61,940 bases of DNA from CAZEQD01 sp964514305 (GCA_964514305.1 CAZEQD010000006.1:1-61940), one strand, 5' to 3'; shown: positions 41,476 to 51,418, counted from the first letter of the stretch. Program-made: numbers and translations. Notes: a model not told the origin generated them from the sequence alone.

Positions 41476-42846
41476 ATGATAAATAAAATAAAGAATTTAG
41501 CCCTTTTGACAGATCTTTATGAGCTAACTATGACTGCCTGTTATTTTGAGCAGGATATGTTTGATAGAGCCACTTTCAGTCTTTTTGTCCGTAATTATCC
41601 GCCTCATCGTCGCTTTTTTGTGGCTGCGGGTTTGGAAGAAGTCCTTGATTATTTGAAGAATTTAAACTTTACCCCAGAAGACCTTGATTACTTGGATAAA
41701 ACCAAATTGTTTAAATCGAGTTTTTTAAGTTATCTTGAGAAATTTAAATTCAGCGGGGATGTTTATGCTCTGCCAGAGGGACGTATTTTTTTTGTCAATG
41801 AACCTATCGTGGAAATTACGGCTCCTTTAATCGAAGCTCAGATCATCGAAACATATATAATTAATGCCTTCAATCTTCAGACCATGATTGCTACCAAAGC
41901 TGCGCGTTGTCTTCAAGCGGCTTGGCCGTGCCAACTGATTGATTTTGCTTTGCGGCGTACCCAAGGTGTGGACGCTGGCTTGAAAGTAGCCCGAGCTAGC
42001 TATATTGGAGGATTTATTGGCACCAGCAATGTGCTAGCTGGCAAAATATATGGTCTTCCTATTTTTGGGACTATGGCTCATTCTTTTATTACCAGCTTTG
42101 ATAAAGAGATAGAGGCTTTCCAAGCCTTTGCTCAAAGTTTTCCTGAGAATACAGTTCTTTTGGTAGATACTTATGATACAATTGCGGGTGTGAGGAAAGC
42201 AGCTATAGTTGGAAAGGAAATGGCTAGAGAAGGGAAAAAATTAAAAGGGATAAGGCTTGATAGCGGAAATATAGTTCGACTTAGCCAGCAGGTGAAGCAA
42301 GTTCTTCAGAAAGAAAGACTTGAAGATGTCTCTATTTTTGCCAGTGGGGGTTTTGACGAATTCAAAATCCAAAAGGTCCTAGAAAAAGGAGGAGCGGTTG
42401 ATTCTTTTGGTGTGGGCACTAAGATGGGAGTTTCAGCTGATGCTCCTTATCTTGATATGGCTTATAAGTTGGTCCAGTATAAAAGCCGTCCTGTACTTAA
42501 ATTAAGTCCAGGAAAAATGACGCTTCCCGCTGAAAAGCAAGTATTTCGTTTTAAAAATGATAAGGGAAGACTGATTAAAGATGTTATTGGTTTAAGAGAC
42601 GATAGGCTGGAAGGAGGAGAGCCGTTGCTTCAGAAAGTGATGGCTGGGGGAGAGATCGTTACCTCCTTGCCTTCTCTGCCTCAGATTCAAAAGACATTTT
42701 TAGCTGAATTTGCTCTTTTGGAAGATAAATTTAAAGCTATAAAACCAGCTCACGAGTTCTTTCCCGTTCAACTTTCTCCTCGACTCAAGAAACTTAAAGC
42801 AGATATTGTTCAGAAACTAAAAAAGGAAGAGCTAGGAGAGAGTTAG
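41476..42846 (+). CDS. pncB: Nicotinate phosphoribosyltransferase
   Basis: This 456-residue protein starts LLTDLYELTMTACYFEQDMFDRATFSLFVR. It has FALRRTQGVDAGLKVARASYIGGFIGTSN and GTMAHSFITSF (conserved phosphorylatable-type His region), then GIRLDSGNI and FGVGTKMGVS for PRPP and substrate binding. It makes nicotinate mononucleotide from nicotinate in NAD salvage. A GAGAGGAG site precedes the ATG. The archease gene starts directly at the next base after its stop. Confidence 0.93.
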   Translation: MINKIKNLALLTDLYELTMTACYFEQDMFDRATFSLFVRNYPPHRRFFVAAGLEEVLDYLKNLNFTPEDLDYLDKTKLFKSSFLSYLEKFKFSGDVYALPEGRIFFVNEPIVEITAPLIEAQIIETYIINAFNLQTMIATKAARCLQAAWPCQLIDFALRRTQGVDAGLKVARASYIGGFIGTSNVLAGKIYGLPIFGTMAHSFITSFDKEIEAFQAFAQSFPENTVLLVDTYDTIAGVRKAAIVGKEMAREGKKLKGIRLDSGNIVRLSQQVKQVLQKERLEDVSIFASGGFDEFKIQKVLEKGGAVDSFGVGTKMGVSADAPYLDMAYKLVQYKSRPVLKLSPGKMTLPAEKQVFRFKNDKGRLIKDVIGLRDDRLEGGEPLLQKVMAGGEIVTSLPSLPQIQKTFLAEFALLEDKFKAIKPAHEFFPVQLSPRLKKLKADIVQKLKKEELGES

Positions 42847-43269
42847 ATGAGGAGATACCAATTTCTTCGTCATACGGCCGATGCCAAATTCAGAGCCTTT
42901 GGCTCAAGTCTTGAAGAAGCTTTCGCCAATGCAGCCCTTGCTACTGCCTCCTTAATGTGGGATTGTCAGAAAATTAAGGAAAGGGTTGAATATAAAGTAA
43001 CGGTTGAAGGCCGTGATCTCAAACAGATGCTGGTTAATTTTTTAGAAGAAATACTTTACTTATTTGAGTCAAAGAGATTCCTGTTGGCTGTGGTGGATAA
43101 GATAAATATTAAAAGAGAAAAAAATAAATTTAAGCTTAAGGCAGTCTTTAAAGGCGATAAATATAAGGACATATATATTATTCACGGCGATGTAAAGGCC
43201 ATAACCTATAATGAGATGAAAATTTTAAATAATGACCATTTCACCCTTCAGGTTGTGGTCGATATTTGA
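42847..43269 (+). CDS. Archease
   Basis: This 140-residue protein opens RRYQFLRHTADAKFRAFGSSLEEAFANAA and has FLEEILYLFESKRF and KAITYNEMKI, the archease pattern with the metal-binding His-Thr-Ala-Asp. Archease speeds RtcB guanylylation and allows multiple turnovers. The gene touches pncB upstream and is followed 8 nt later by rtcB, a pairing known in many genomes. Confidence 0.93.
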   Translation: MRRYQFLRHTADAKFRAFGSSLEEAFANAALATASLMWDCQKIKERVEYKVTVEGRDLKQMLVNFLEEILYLFESKRFLLAVVDKINIKREKNKFKLKAVFKGDKYKDIYIIHGDVKAITYNEMKILNNDHFTLQVVVDI

Positions 43270-43277
43270 GGTGTAAA

Positions 43278-44699
43278 ATGGAGATAAGAAAAATAAATGA
43301 CTATACCTGGGAAATTCCTAAACAGGGAGAGATGAAAGTTTCGACAATCATCTATATCTCTGAAAGCCTTCTAGAAAGTGTAAAGCGCGATCAAACTCTT
43401 CGCCAGGCAAGAAATGTAGCCTGTTTAAGGGGTATCCAGAAGAATGCTTATGTTATGCCTGATGCTCATCAGGGATATGGTTTTCCTATTGGTGGCGTGG
43501 CTGCATTTGATATGGAAGATGGAATAATATCTCCAGGAGGAGTAGGTTATGACATTAATTGTGGAGTCAGACTGCTTAGAACTGATTATTTTGAAAAGGA
43601 TATCCATCAGAGGCGCCAGCAACTCCTAGCTGAGATTTTTAAAGAAGTTCCTGCTGGGGTAGGCAAAGGAGGACGAACTCACCTAACTCGGAAGATTCTG
43701 GAGGATGTTTGTCTTCGAGGAGCTGAGTGGGCAGTTGCCAATGGCTATGGTCGTCAGGAGGATCTTCTCAGAACAGAAGAAAATGGAAAAATGGAAGGAG
43801 CTGATCCTAGCCTCCTTTCCCGTCGAGCAATAGAGAGAGGAATTCCTCAATTGGGAACTCTTGGAGCTGGCAATCACTTTTTAGAGATTCAAAAAGTCTC
43901 CGAGATTTTTGATGAAGAAATAGCTGAAGTCTTTGGAATTCATTTTAAGGGCCAGATTTTAGTTATGATTCACTGTGGCAGTAGAGGGCTTGGCCATCAA
44001 GTTGCTTCAGATTATATTCGGTTGATGGAAAATAAATTTGGAACCAGAGACCTACCTGATAGAGAATTAATAAATGCGCCTATTCGCTCTGAATTAGGTC
44101 AGGAGTATTACAAGTCGATGAGTGCAGCTGTTAACTTTGCCTTTGCTAACAGACAGATGATTGCCCACTGGGTTAGAAATGTTTTTGCCCGGGTCATGGG
44201 TAGCTCAGAAGGAATGGATCAGATCTACGATGTTTGTCATAATGTGGCCAAATTCGAAAAACATATTATAGACGGTCAAACGAAGAAAGTTTGTGTTCAC
44301 CGGAAAGGGGCTACAAGAAGCTTTGGGCCAGGTCGGGAGGAGATTCCTGAAGTTTATCGGGCAGTTGGTCAGCCGGTGCTCATTCCCGGCAGCATGGGCA
44401 CTGCTTCCTACATTTTGGTGGGCACTTCCGAAGCTGAAAAAATAAGTTTTGGCTCCACTGCCCATGGAGCCGGCCGGGTTATGTCTCGTCATGAAGCTTT
44501 GCGCCGCTTTAGAGGCGAGAAAATAAAACAGGAAATGGAAAGCAAGGGTATTGAGCTTAAATCCACCAGCTGGAAAGGAGTAGCTGAGGAAGCCTCTCAA
44601 GCTTACAAAGATGTAGATGAAGTAGTCCGTGTCTCACATAAAGTAGGCATTGGCAAGCTTGTGGCTCGGGTTGTCCCTGTTGCAGTTATGAAGGGATAG
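43278..44699 (+). CDS. rtcB: tRNA-splicing/RNA repair ligase RtcB
   Basis: From ATG 43278 (GAGGTG upstream) this gives 473 residues. It has MPDAHQGYGFPIGG, GVGYDINCGVRLL (metal ligands Asp92 and Cys95) and GAGNHFLEIQ. MIHCGSRGLGHQV, HRKGATRSF and the guanylylation site STAHGAGR (His396) follow. RtcB joins 2',3'-cyclic phosphate (or 3'-phosphate) and 5'-OH RNA ends using GTP and Mn2+. In bacteria it serves RNA repair. A start at TTG 43266 would overlap the archease stop and lacks a better site. Confidence 0.95.
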   Translation: MEIRKINDYTWEIPKQGEMKVSTIIYISESLLESVKRDQTLRQARNVACLRGIQKNAYVMPDAHQGYGFPIGGVAAFDMEDGIISPGGVGYDINCGVRLLRTDYFEKDIHQRRQQLLAEIFKEVPAGVGKGGRTHLTRKILEDVCLRGAEWAVANGYGRQEDLLRTEENGKMEGADPSLLSRRAIERGIPQLGTLGAGNHFLEIQKVSEIFDEEIAEVFGIHFKGQILVMIHCGSRGLGHQVASDYIRLMENKFGTRDLPDRELINAPIRSELGQEYYKSMSAAVNFAFANRQMIAHWVRNVFARVMGSSEGMDQIYDVCHNVAKFEKHIIDGQTKKVCVHRKGATRSFGPGREEIPEVYRAVGQPVLIPGSMGTASYILVGTSEAEKISFGSTAHGAGRVMSRHEALRRFRGEKIKQEMESKGIELKSTSWKGVAEEASQAYKDVDEVVRVSHKVGIGKLVARVVPVAVMKG

Positions 44700-44793
44700 A
44701 AAGTGTACCTTCACCCCTCAAGTCACCTGCGTTCTAATATCCCTTTGTGATATGGGAGAATTTTTTTAATTACCTTAAGGTTCATTCAGGGTA

Positions 44794-46140
44794 TTAGCGG
44801 ATTAGAATAATTTTTTCGTTGCGGGGATAAAGGGCCTCTATTCCTCTTTCAGTGACCAAGGCGTTGTCTTCAAAATTGATGGCCAATCTTCTTTTCCATT
44901 CTGGAACCCAGGTATGGACAATGAATTCAAAGGCAATGAGATTATTAGGATGAACTAGTAGATGAGCTCTATCAGGACGGAAAGGGGCTATGGAAGGGCC
45001 AACAGCTACTTCACTGTTTCCCGTGTTGCCCACACAATGGCAGTCTATAGAGAAGCCAGATTGAGGCGACTCCCCTAAGGAATTAATTATTTCTCTATCT
45101 TTAGGGCCGATATCAGTAAAAGGAGTGTAAATAAAACCAGCTTTTTCTAAAGCCTTGACAATCATTTTTAAAGTTTCTCCAGCTGTGTGTCCGGATTTAT
45201 ATGTTTTACGAATGATTTCCCTTGCTTTTAAGCCACGATCCCAGGCCTTCTGGAGGCCAAGAGGCAAAGAGGGCTCTCCTTGCTGGAGGATGTAAGCTTT
45301 GCGCTTAAAGTCTGTGCCAAAATTTAAGTACCTTATTCCCCAATCCCAAGAGATGAAATCACCGCGCTGGAAAGTATAATCAGGTCTCCGGGTTTCAGAG
45401 CGCTGGGAAACTTGAGAATGACTTATCCCTGGGAGTTCGGCTCCGAAAAGTGAGGGCTGGAGGCCATGAGCTAAAAGCTGATCCTGAGCCCACCATCCTA
45501 TCTCTTCTCTGGTGGTTATACCAGGTTTTATCCTATTTAGCCCTTCTTCTAAAATTTGTCTTTGTATTTCGCAGGCTTTGGCAAAGGCAATAATTTCTGT
45601 TTGAACTCTTCTGACTCTGAAATCAGTAATAACATTTTCAGCCGAGACCAACTTTTTTGCATATTTTGGGCCGAGCAACTTGACCAATTTTTTGTGGCCC
45701 GTATAAGAAAGGCCGTCAGCTACAGTCAGCCATTCTGACATATTGACAGCTATTCGCTGAGGATCACGTTCAGCCACAAACTTGGGAATATCACTTTCCG
45801 GACCAATTATGTCATAAACTGATTCGTCAGCAAGATGGCCGAAGGGTCCGCTGAAATAGGCTCGCTCAATTCGGGGGCCATCCCTATCAGTAAAAATGAA
45901 ATAACCCATGGTTCCGCCAAGATCAAGATTAAGGGGATCCGGATCACCTCTTTTTATGACATGAATCCACATATCAACTTTATTATCTCTCATTGCCTGG
46001 GGAAGTATAAAATCAAATTTTTCCTTTCGAATAAGATTCATTAAGTCAAAGCGGCTGCGGGCTTCTTGAGCCACAGCCTGGAAACAAAGGCCCATAAGAA
46101 CGATGGCTAGAGCTGAGAGCCAGATTGATTTTTTCTTCAT
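44794..46140 (-). CDS. Secreted M24-family peptidase (Xaa-Pro aminopeptidase-like)
   Basis: From ATG 46140 this gives 448 residues with a signal peptide (about 1-24, ending QAVAQ). The pita-bread fold ligands are readable: Asp in FISWDWG, Asp in GTDFKRKA, His in DCHCVGN, Glu in AFEFIVHTW and Glu in VTERG, the D-D-H-E-E set of M24. The ATG has a strong GGGGGTGA site. A longer reading to 46206 would push the signal peptide inward. A periplasmic dipeptidase or prolidase role fits the peptide-using gene set; specificity is unknown. Confidence 0.87.
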   Translation of the reverse strand: MKKKSIWLSALAIVLMGLCFQAVAQEARSRFDLMNLIRKEKFDFILPQAMRDNKVDMWIHVIKRGDPDPLNLDLGGTMGYFIFTDRDGPRIERAYFSGPFGHLADESVYDIIGPESDIPKFVAERDPQRIAVNMSEWLTVADGLSYTGHKKLVKLLGPKYAKKLVSAENVITDFRVRRVQTEIIAFAKACEIQRQILEEGLNRIKPGITTREEIGWWAQDQLLAHGLQPSLFGAELPGISHSQVSQRSETRRPDYTFQRGDFISWDWGIRYLNFGTDFKRKAYILQQGEPSLPLGLQKAWDRGLKAREIIRKTYKSGHTAGETLKMIVKALEKAGFIYTPFTDIGPKDREIINSLGESPQSGFSIDCHCVGNTGNSEVAVGPSIAPFRPDRAHLLVHPNNLIAFEFIVHTWVPEWKRRLAINFEDNALVTERGIEALYPRNEKIILIR

Positions 46141-46174
46141 AAAATCACCCCCTAAAAGATTTATTTTGTATTTA

Positions 46175-46741
46175 TTATTGACTTTTAACCATTTCTTTAA
46201 AGGCATCTAACACATCCCTAATGGCTTCGATTGAACTCTTATGAATTTTAACCCGTTTGTAGCCTTTTACGCCTTGATACTTTAAGCTTGTCTTTTTTGA
46301 GTTTGCAATTTTTTCCATTAACACTAATTCTTCACTATTAATAGAGACATCATATGTTTCACAGATTGTCTCGCCAGAATTTTCTTCCTCAAAATCATCA
46401 GTTCCTATAGCCGTACTTCTTATATAATAAGTTTGGATTGTTTTTCTTGGGGTCAGGGTGTATTCATCATCATCAATTTTGAATACATATTCTTTTATAA
46501 AAAGGTTAATAGGAGCATAGTAATTTATTCTTAATTTTAAAAAGTATTTATTATCTTTGTTTATTTTCCCTATATAAAGGTAAATTCTGGACCTGGACTG
46601 CATATTATTTTTATGGATATACCAGGTAATCCCATGCTTTTCGTCTACTTTTGTTTTTAAATTATATTTTTTAGTAAGGTCAGAAGAAAATAAAGAAATT
46701 GAAAGCCAGAGAATAAGAAATAAAATAAATAAATTTTTCAC
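46175..46741 (-). CDS. Secreted hypothetical protein, 188 residues
   Basis: I start it at GTG 46741, with GGGATG upstream, rather than TTG 46762. The N-terminus KNLFILFLILWLSISLFSS is a signal peptide. The rest is a soluble, probably beta-sandwich domain with many Lys and Tyr (YIHKNNMQSRSRIYLYIGKI, KEYVFKIDDDEYTLTP). No family or catalytic motif is recognised. It is upstream of the M24 peptidase on the same strand, 34 nt away. Confidence 0.6.
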   Translation of the reverse strand: MKNLFILFLILWLSISLFSSDLTKKYNLKTKVDEKHGITWYIHKNNMQSRSRIYLYIGKINKDNKYFLKLRINYYAPINLFIKEYVFKIDDDEYTLTPRKTIQTYYIRSTAIGTDDFEEENSGETICETYDVSINSEELVLMEKIANSKKTSLKYQGVKGYKRVKIHKSSIEAIRDVLDAFKEMVKSQ

Positions 46742-46762
46742 TTTTTCATCCCAAAAAAGCAA

Positions 46763-47101
46763 TGAAATCGATGAAGTTATACCTCTCCTTTTTTTATCTA
46801 ATTTTGTTGATAATTAAAGCTGGTAGTCTAAACAGATTGGAACTTTTTTGCATTTCCTAAGATAATAATTTAAAAGGCAATTTAAATCAATGTCAATTAA
46901 TAATCAAATATATTTTAATTTTGAATTTATTATAATTATAATTGTAAACAAAAGATTATTTTTTAGGATGATTAATTAAAAATTAACATCTGGAAAAAAG
47001 TCAAGACAAATTTTTATTTTTAGAAAGCGAAGGTAGAGCTTCTACTTTGGGATATGAATATTTTTTGGTTTAAGGCAAAGGCCAAAGGTAAAATAGTATT
47101 A
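46763..47101. other. Intergenic region, 339 bp, very AT-rich
   Basis: No gene is seen. On the minus strand TTGACA (complement of 46891-46896) and TTAAAT (complement of 46868-46873) with 17-nt spacing could drive the 188-residue gene. A short palindrome GTAGAGCTTCTAC lies near 47031-47043. Confidence 0.45.
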
Positions 47102-48100
47102 TTATGTTTTTTTCCAATTAAGTTTTTGGCTAAATAGAGAAGCAAATTTTAGATACTTCCAATAAGGTTCGGGATCGAGCCGAGCCAGGTCTTTTAGGCT
47201 CTCCATTCTAAAGCCATAATAATTAACGCCAGCTGCTCCAGCCTCAAATGATTCGCTCATAACTCTAATGACGCCATTTAAACCTAATTGGCCTCGGTCA
47301 AAATATTCGTTCCTAATAATAGGCTTCTTGGCTTTTTTATATTTAAGGATGGATTCTTTATCCCAAGCTCTGTGAACAGAAATAATTTGATTAGGACTGT
47401 TTATGGGATCAAATTTTTCTGACCATTTTTCTCCTGCTGCTCCAAAAGCCCCTGCTGAGACCAAAAACCCTTTTTTGACTAAGTAATTGGTAAGTCTTTT
47501 AGCCACTTTAACATCTTCATCTGAATATAATTCGTTTACTGGTTCATATATAATGTTACCTAAGTCGCCAGTGGCTTTTATAACTTGGTCTATGTTTGCC
47601 AGAAAACCGCCTTGCCCACTGTCATAAAGAGTGAGCTCAACAATAATGCCGTGTTTTTTCATCTTCTGACAATGTCTCCGCAATTTTTTATAGTCTCTGA
47701 CGGCATCGATTCTTTCATAGTTTAATTTATACTTTATAATTTCATCCTCGTATTTTTTCAGGCTAAAGTTGTACCAGTTTCGATGGAGGGCTTCTCTTCT
47801 AGAGACCCCGACCAAAAAAATTTTTCGTCCGCGGTAGTACAAATTTCTTCCTTGAACTTTAAGGACTCCAGAATTTGGCAAGCTGGCTTGAAAAAAAGAG
47901 GTAGTGGTAGTTTTAAAATTAGAATCTTGTTGGAGAAATCTCCAGCCTTTTGAATCTACATTTAGATGGTTAAAGAATTGTTCTTTAATTATTAATTCAG
48001 GGTTGAATTCGATAACAAGGGAAAGGAGGAGAATTAGAAATAAAAAAAGATGATTTTGTTTAATATTAATTACAAAGGTTTTGAAAATACTTTTATCCAA
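47102..48100 (-). CDS. Putative membrane-anchored glycoside hydrolase-like TIM-barrel protein
   Basis: This 332-residue protein has an N-terminal hydrophobic anchor or signal (about 18-34) and then a barrel-like domain. GRKIFLVGVSRREAL recalls the first strand of GH5-type enzymes; NIIYEPVNELYS offers an 'NE' acid/base and KPIIRNEYFD a second Glu at the place of a nucleophile. Family assignment is uncertain and the substrate unknown. It lies directly downstream of polX (8 nt), but a functional link is unlikely. It could instead be a catalytically altered surface protein. Confidence 0.55.
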   Translation of the reverse strand: MDKSIFKTFVINIKQNHLFLFLILLLSLVIEFNPELIIKEQFFNHLNVDSKGWRFLQQDSNFKTTTTSFFQASLPNSGVLKVQGRNLYYRGRKIFLVGVSRREALHRNWYNFSLKKYEDEIIKYKLNYERIDAVRDYKKLRRHCQKMKKHGIIVELTLYDSGQGGFLANIDQVIKATGDLGNIIYEPVNELYSDEDVKVAKRLTNYLVKKGFLVSAGAFGAAGEKWSEKFDPINSPNQIISVHRAWDKESILKYKKAKKPIIRNEYFDRGQLGLNGVIRVMSESFEAGAAGVNYYGFRMESLKDLARLDPEPYWKYLKFASLFSQKLNWKKT

Positions 48101-48108
48101 AATTATCT

Positions 48109-49836
48109 CTATCCGTTCTTTGGCTTGAACTGTTTCAGCTTTTTTAACAGTTCTACATAGCTTAAGCAGTTTAGTATGTCTTCTTTTTCCAGCCAGGCTC
48201 GACGGGCAATGCCTACTCCAAAGCGCATCATTAGAAAACCACTGGCATAGTGAGTATCTGTCCCTATACTTATTTTTATTCCTAGTTCTTTGGCCTTTTT
48301 TAAGTAAAATTCATTGAGATCGAGGCGGTCATAATAAGCATTTAATTCAAGGATCTTCCCTTTTTCTTTAGCTTTAATAAGGACTTTATCCAGATCTACC
48401 TCATAACCTTCTCTTTTAGAAATAAGTCTCCCCGAGGGATGGGCAATGATTGATACCCATGGATTTTCCATAGCTTTAATAATTCTCTCAGTTACATTTT
48501 TCTTAAAACCGCTGTGAATGGCAGCTAAAACAATATCTAATTCTTTTAGAATAGAATCAGGAAGATCAAGCTGACCGTCAGCTAAAATATCAACTTCAAT
48601 TCCTTTCAGTATTTTAAGGCCCTGAAGTTTTTGATTGATAATATCGATTTCTTTTATTTGTTCCTGAAGACGGTGAATGGTTAATCCATGAGCATATTTG
48701 GCGGCCTGGGAATGATCGCAGACAGCAATGTATTGGTAATTAAGCTTTTTGGCTATCTGGGCCAATTCTGGCAAAGACAGATTACCATCACTGTAGCGAG
48801 AATGGACATGAAGATCTCCTTTAATATCATTATAATCTACTATTTTGGGAAGTTTGCCTTTGGCCGCCAACTCAATTTCTCCTCTATCTTCTCTTAGTTC
48901 AGGAGGAATAAGCGGCAGGTCCAATGTTTTATATACTTCTTTTTCGTCATAGCCAGCTATTTTTTTCTCTCCCTTAAAAACCCCATATTCAGAAATTTTC
49001 AATCCACGCTCCCGGGCCATAGATCTAAGCTTAATATTGTGGGCTTTAGAGCCAGTAAAGTACTGGAGGGCGGCCCCATATTCAGATTCATCGACTATCC
49101 TCAAATCGACCTGGCGTTCTCCTTGAGGAGTGGAAATCATTGCTGAGCCCTTGGTTTCACCGGCAGCCAGAACTCGGCTTACTCCGGTAAATTTAGTAAA
49201 GTGATCAATAATCTGGGCTCCTTTTTTTCCTGTAGCCAGGATATCTATATCTCCTACTGTTTCTTTCATGCGACGTAATGAACCAGCTGGAGAAAGACGC
49301 CCAACGAGGGGAGATTGTTGGAGGTAATTTATCACTTCTTCGACAATGTTTACAGCTTCAAAGATGGGAATGCGTTGTTGGGCTTGCTCGTAGATTTCAA
49401 TCCCTTTCTTGATATTTTCTACTTTTTTTTCTCCAAGGCCGTAGAGTTTGGCCAGAGAACCGTCTTCAATAACTCTTTTCAGGTCTGTCAGATTTTCAAC
49501 TCCTAATTTTTGGTAAGCAAGATGAAGGGTTTTAGCTCCAAGGTTCTGAATTTCTAAGAGGTCAAGCAGGCTTTCAGGAATGCTAGCCAGAGCTTCTTGA
49601 TATTTTTTCATTTGGCCGGTGGCTAAATATTCCTCAATTTTTTTAGCCATACCGCTGCCAATTCCAGGAATTTCCTGGAGTTTTTTTTGTTGAGCAATTT
49701 TTTCTACATCTTCAGTTAAATCTTCTAAGATTCGGGCTGCTTTGCGGTAAGCTAAGACTTTAAAGCCTGCTTCCCCTTTTATTTCCAGGGCATCACCAAT
49801 TCGAGCTAAAATAGCAGCTATTTCTTTATTTTTCAT
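48109..49836 (-). CDS. polX: Family X DNA polymerase with PHP domain
   Basis: From ATG 49836 this gives 575 residues. The N-terminal helix-hairpin-helix part has LEIKGEAGFKVLAYRKAARILEDL and IPGIGSGMAKKIEEYL. A Pol-beta nucleotidyltransferase palm with VGDIDILATG and a further Asp in RQVDLRIV follows. The C-terminal PHP domain begins KGDLHVHSRYSDG and has AVCDHSQ and GTDTHYAS. The layout is that of bacterial PolX, a gap-filling repair polymerase with 3'-5' exonuclease. A start at ATG 49866 adds ten residues unlike the family N-terminus. Confidence 0.93.
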   Translation of the reverse strand: MKNKEIAAILARIGDALEIKGEAGFKVLAYRKAARILEDLTEDVEKIAQQKKLQEIPGIGSGMAKKIEEYLATGQMKKYQEALASIPESLLDLLEIQNLGAKTLHLAYQKLGVENLTDLKRVIEDGSLAKLYGLGEKKVENIKKGIEIYEQAQQRIPIFEAVNIVEEVINYLQQSPLVGRLSPAGSLRRMKETVGDIDILATGKKGAQIIDHFTKFTGVSRVLAAGETKGSAMISTPQGERQVDLRIVDESEYGAALQYFTGSKAHNIKLRSMARERGLKISEYGVFKGEKKIAGYDEKEVYKTLDLPLIPPELREDRGEIELAAKGKLPKIVDYNDIKGDLHVHSRYSDGNLSLPELAQIAKKLNYQYIAVCDHSQAAKYAHGLTIHRLQEQIKEIDIINQKLQGLKILKGIEVDILADGQLDLPDSILKELDIVLAAIHSGFKKNVTERIIKAMENPWVSIIAHPSGRLISKREGYEVDLDKVLIKAKEKGKILELNAYYDRLDLNEFYLKKAKELGIKISIGTDTHYASGFLMMRFGVGIARRAWLEKEDILNCLSYVELLKKLKQFKPKNG

Positions 49837-49933
49837 CTTATTTATTATAAATTCATGATACTCCATCTGCTTTTGCTATTCAATGGCTGAGGAAAGTTGA
49901 CTTTTTTATAAGCTATTTTTATTTTAAAGGAAA

Positions 49934-51418
49934 ATGAAAGTTATTCTGGCTGGTTATAATATTGATAGTGATGTTATTGAAGCATTGAAGAGAAATAGCC
50001 AGCCCCGCCAGGATGTCACCCCTGAAACTCTTTCTGCTTCCTATGCCAGAATCTCGAGAGATTCTCGTCCTGTGAATGAGCTGAGAGCTATTGCCAGAGC
50101 CGAGGTAGATAAAGCTCGCCGCTCAAACAGAAATATAATATTTAAAATGGGGCATCATTCTGTGGCTGAACATGCCGTTTTTAACTTCGACATCATTGGT
50201 CTCAGCCGTTTGGCTACAGAAGAACTGGAAAAATTTAGGCTCTCTTCTTTTACAGAGAAATCTCAGAGATATATCACTTTAGGAGATGATTATTTAATTC
50301 CTGAAGAAGTGAGGAAAGTAGGCAAAGAAGATATTTTCTGCCAAATGATTGAAGCCCAGAATGAGCTCTATCATCGCTTTCATCAGAGGCTTCATTCTCA
50401 TTTTTTCGCCAAATTTAAAGAGTTAGCCTCTGAACCGAAAGCGCATTCTAAGTTGGATGGTTGGGCTAAAGAGGATGCTCGTTATATTGTCAGTTTAGCT
50501 ACCCTTGGTCAGCTGGGTATGACTGTTAATGCCCGAAATTTAGAGTTTATTATAAGGCATTTAGCGGCCAGAAAATTGGCTGAACTGCAGGAACTTACCA
50601 ACCAGCTTTATTCTGCGGCTAAGAAAATAGCACCCTCTATTATCCTTTTCACTGATCCCAGCGATTTTGATACTAAGGTCTATGCTGAGCTTAGAGAAAG
50701 AGCTAAGCCCTGGCTTAAATCTTCAACTAACTCAAATTACAAAGTCCAATTGGTGGATTTTACACCCGAAGCAGATACAAAATTAATTGCTTCTCTTTTT
50801 CACACCTCTTCCTCTCTCTCATATAATCAGTGTCTGGAAAAAGCCAGGGAATTAAGCTTTGAGCAAAAGAAGAATTACTTAATGACAGCTTTTAAATATA
50901 TGGAATTTTATGATGCAGTCCTTCGAGAATTTGAATATGTGGATTTAACCTTCGACTTAGTAGTTTCTGCTTCCTGTTATGCTCAGCTAAAACGTCACCG
51001 CTTAACTACTCAGACAGTTCAAAACTATAATCCTCACCTGGGAGTGACTGTGCCTGTTTCCATTGAAGATATCGGAGCAAAATCAGAATTTATGGCTATG
51101 ATAGAGAAAACCAATCAAGCTTATTTTGATTTTAAAAAAAAGTTGGAGTCTGGGGCAGAGTATATCCTGACTAATGCTCACCGCCGTCGTCTCCTCTTGA
51201 AAGTAAATGCTAGAGAATTGTATCACATCTCAAGACTCAGAGAAGATACTAGTGCTCAATGGGAGATTCGGGCCTTAGTCTCCAAGATGAGCCAGTTAGC
51301 TAAACAAACTATGCCCCTTACATTTTTGCTTTTAGGTGGAAAGGATTATTATCCTGAAATTTACAAAAAATTATTTGGCCAGCCACCTCAGAAACTACTT
51401 CCTAAATTGCAAACCTAA
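49934..51418 (+). CDS. thyX: Tandem (duplicated) ThyX-like flavin-dependent thymidylate synthase
   Basis: This 494-residue protein is about twice the usual ThyX length and contains two ThyX-like halves. The first half has GHHSVAEHAVFNFDI and KFRLSSFTEKSQRY (100-113), matching the last part of RHRxxSxNExSxRY but not its RHR. The second half has RHRLTTQTVQNYN (RHR at 354-356) but has lost the S-E-S-RY part, and keeps ARELYHISRLREDTSAQWEIR. Together they hold one full motif set. ThyX active sites form between subunits, so this may be a fused pseudo-dimer. No thyA is in the window. Whether it makes dTMP is inference. Confidence 0.8.
   Translation: MKVILAGYNIDSDVIEALKRNSQPRQDVTPETLSASYARISRDSRPVNELRAIARAEVDKARRSNRNIIFKMGHHSVAEHAVFNFDIIGLSRLATEELEKFRLSSFTEKSQRYITLGDDYLIPEEVRKVGKEDIFCQMIEAQNELYHRFHQRLHSHFFAKFKELASEPKAHSKLDGWAKEDARYIVSLATLGQLGMTVNARNLEFIIRHLAARKLAELQELTNQLYSAAKKIAPSIILFTDPSDFDTKVYAELRERAKPWLKSSTNSNYKVQLVDFTPEADTKLIASLFHTSSSLSYNQCLEKARELSFEQKKNYLMTAFKYMEFYDAVLREFEYVDLTFDLVVSASCYAQLKRHRLTTQTVQNYNPHLGVTVPVSIEDIGAKSEFMAMIEKTNQAYFDFKKKLESGAEYILTNAHRRRLLLKVNARELYHISRLREDTSAQWEIRALVSKMSQLAKQTMPLTFLLLGGKDYYPEIYKKLFGQPPQKLLPKLQT

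Noticed and set aside
44700..44793. Rho-independent terminator after rtcB
   Set aside because: TCCC/GGGA near 44748-44758 before a T run gives only a 4-bp stem, too weak to call.
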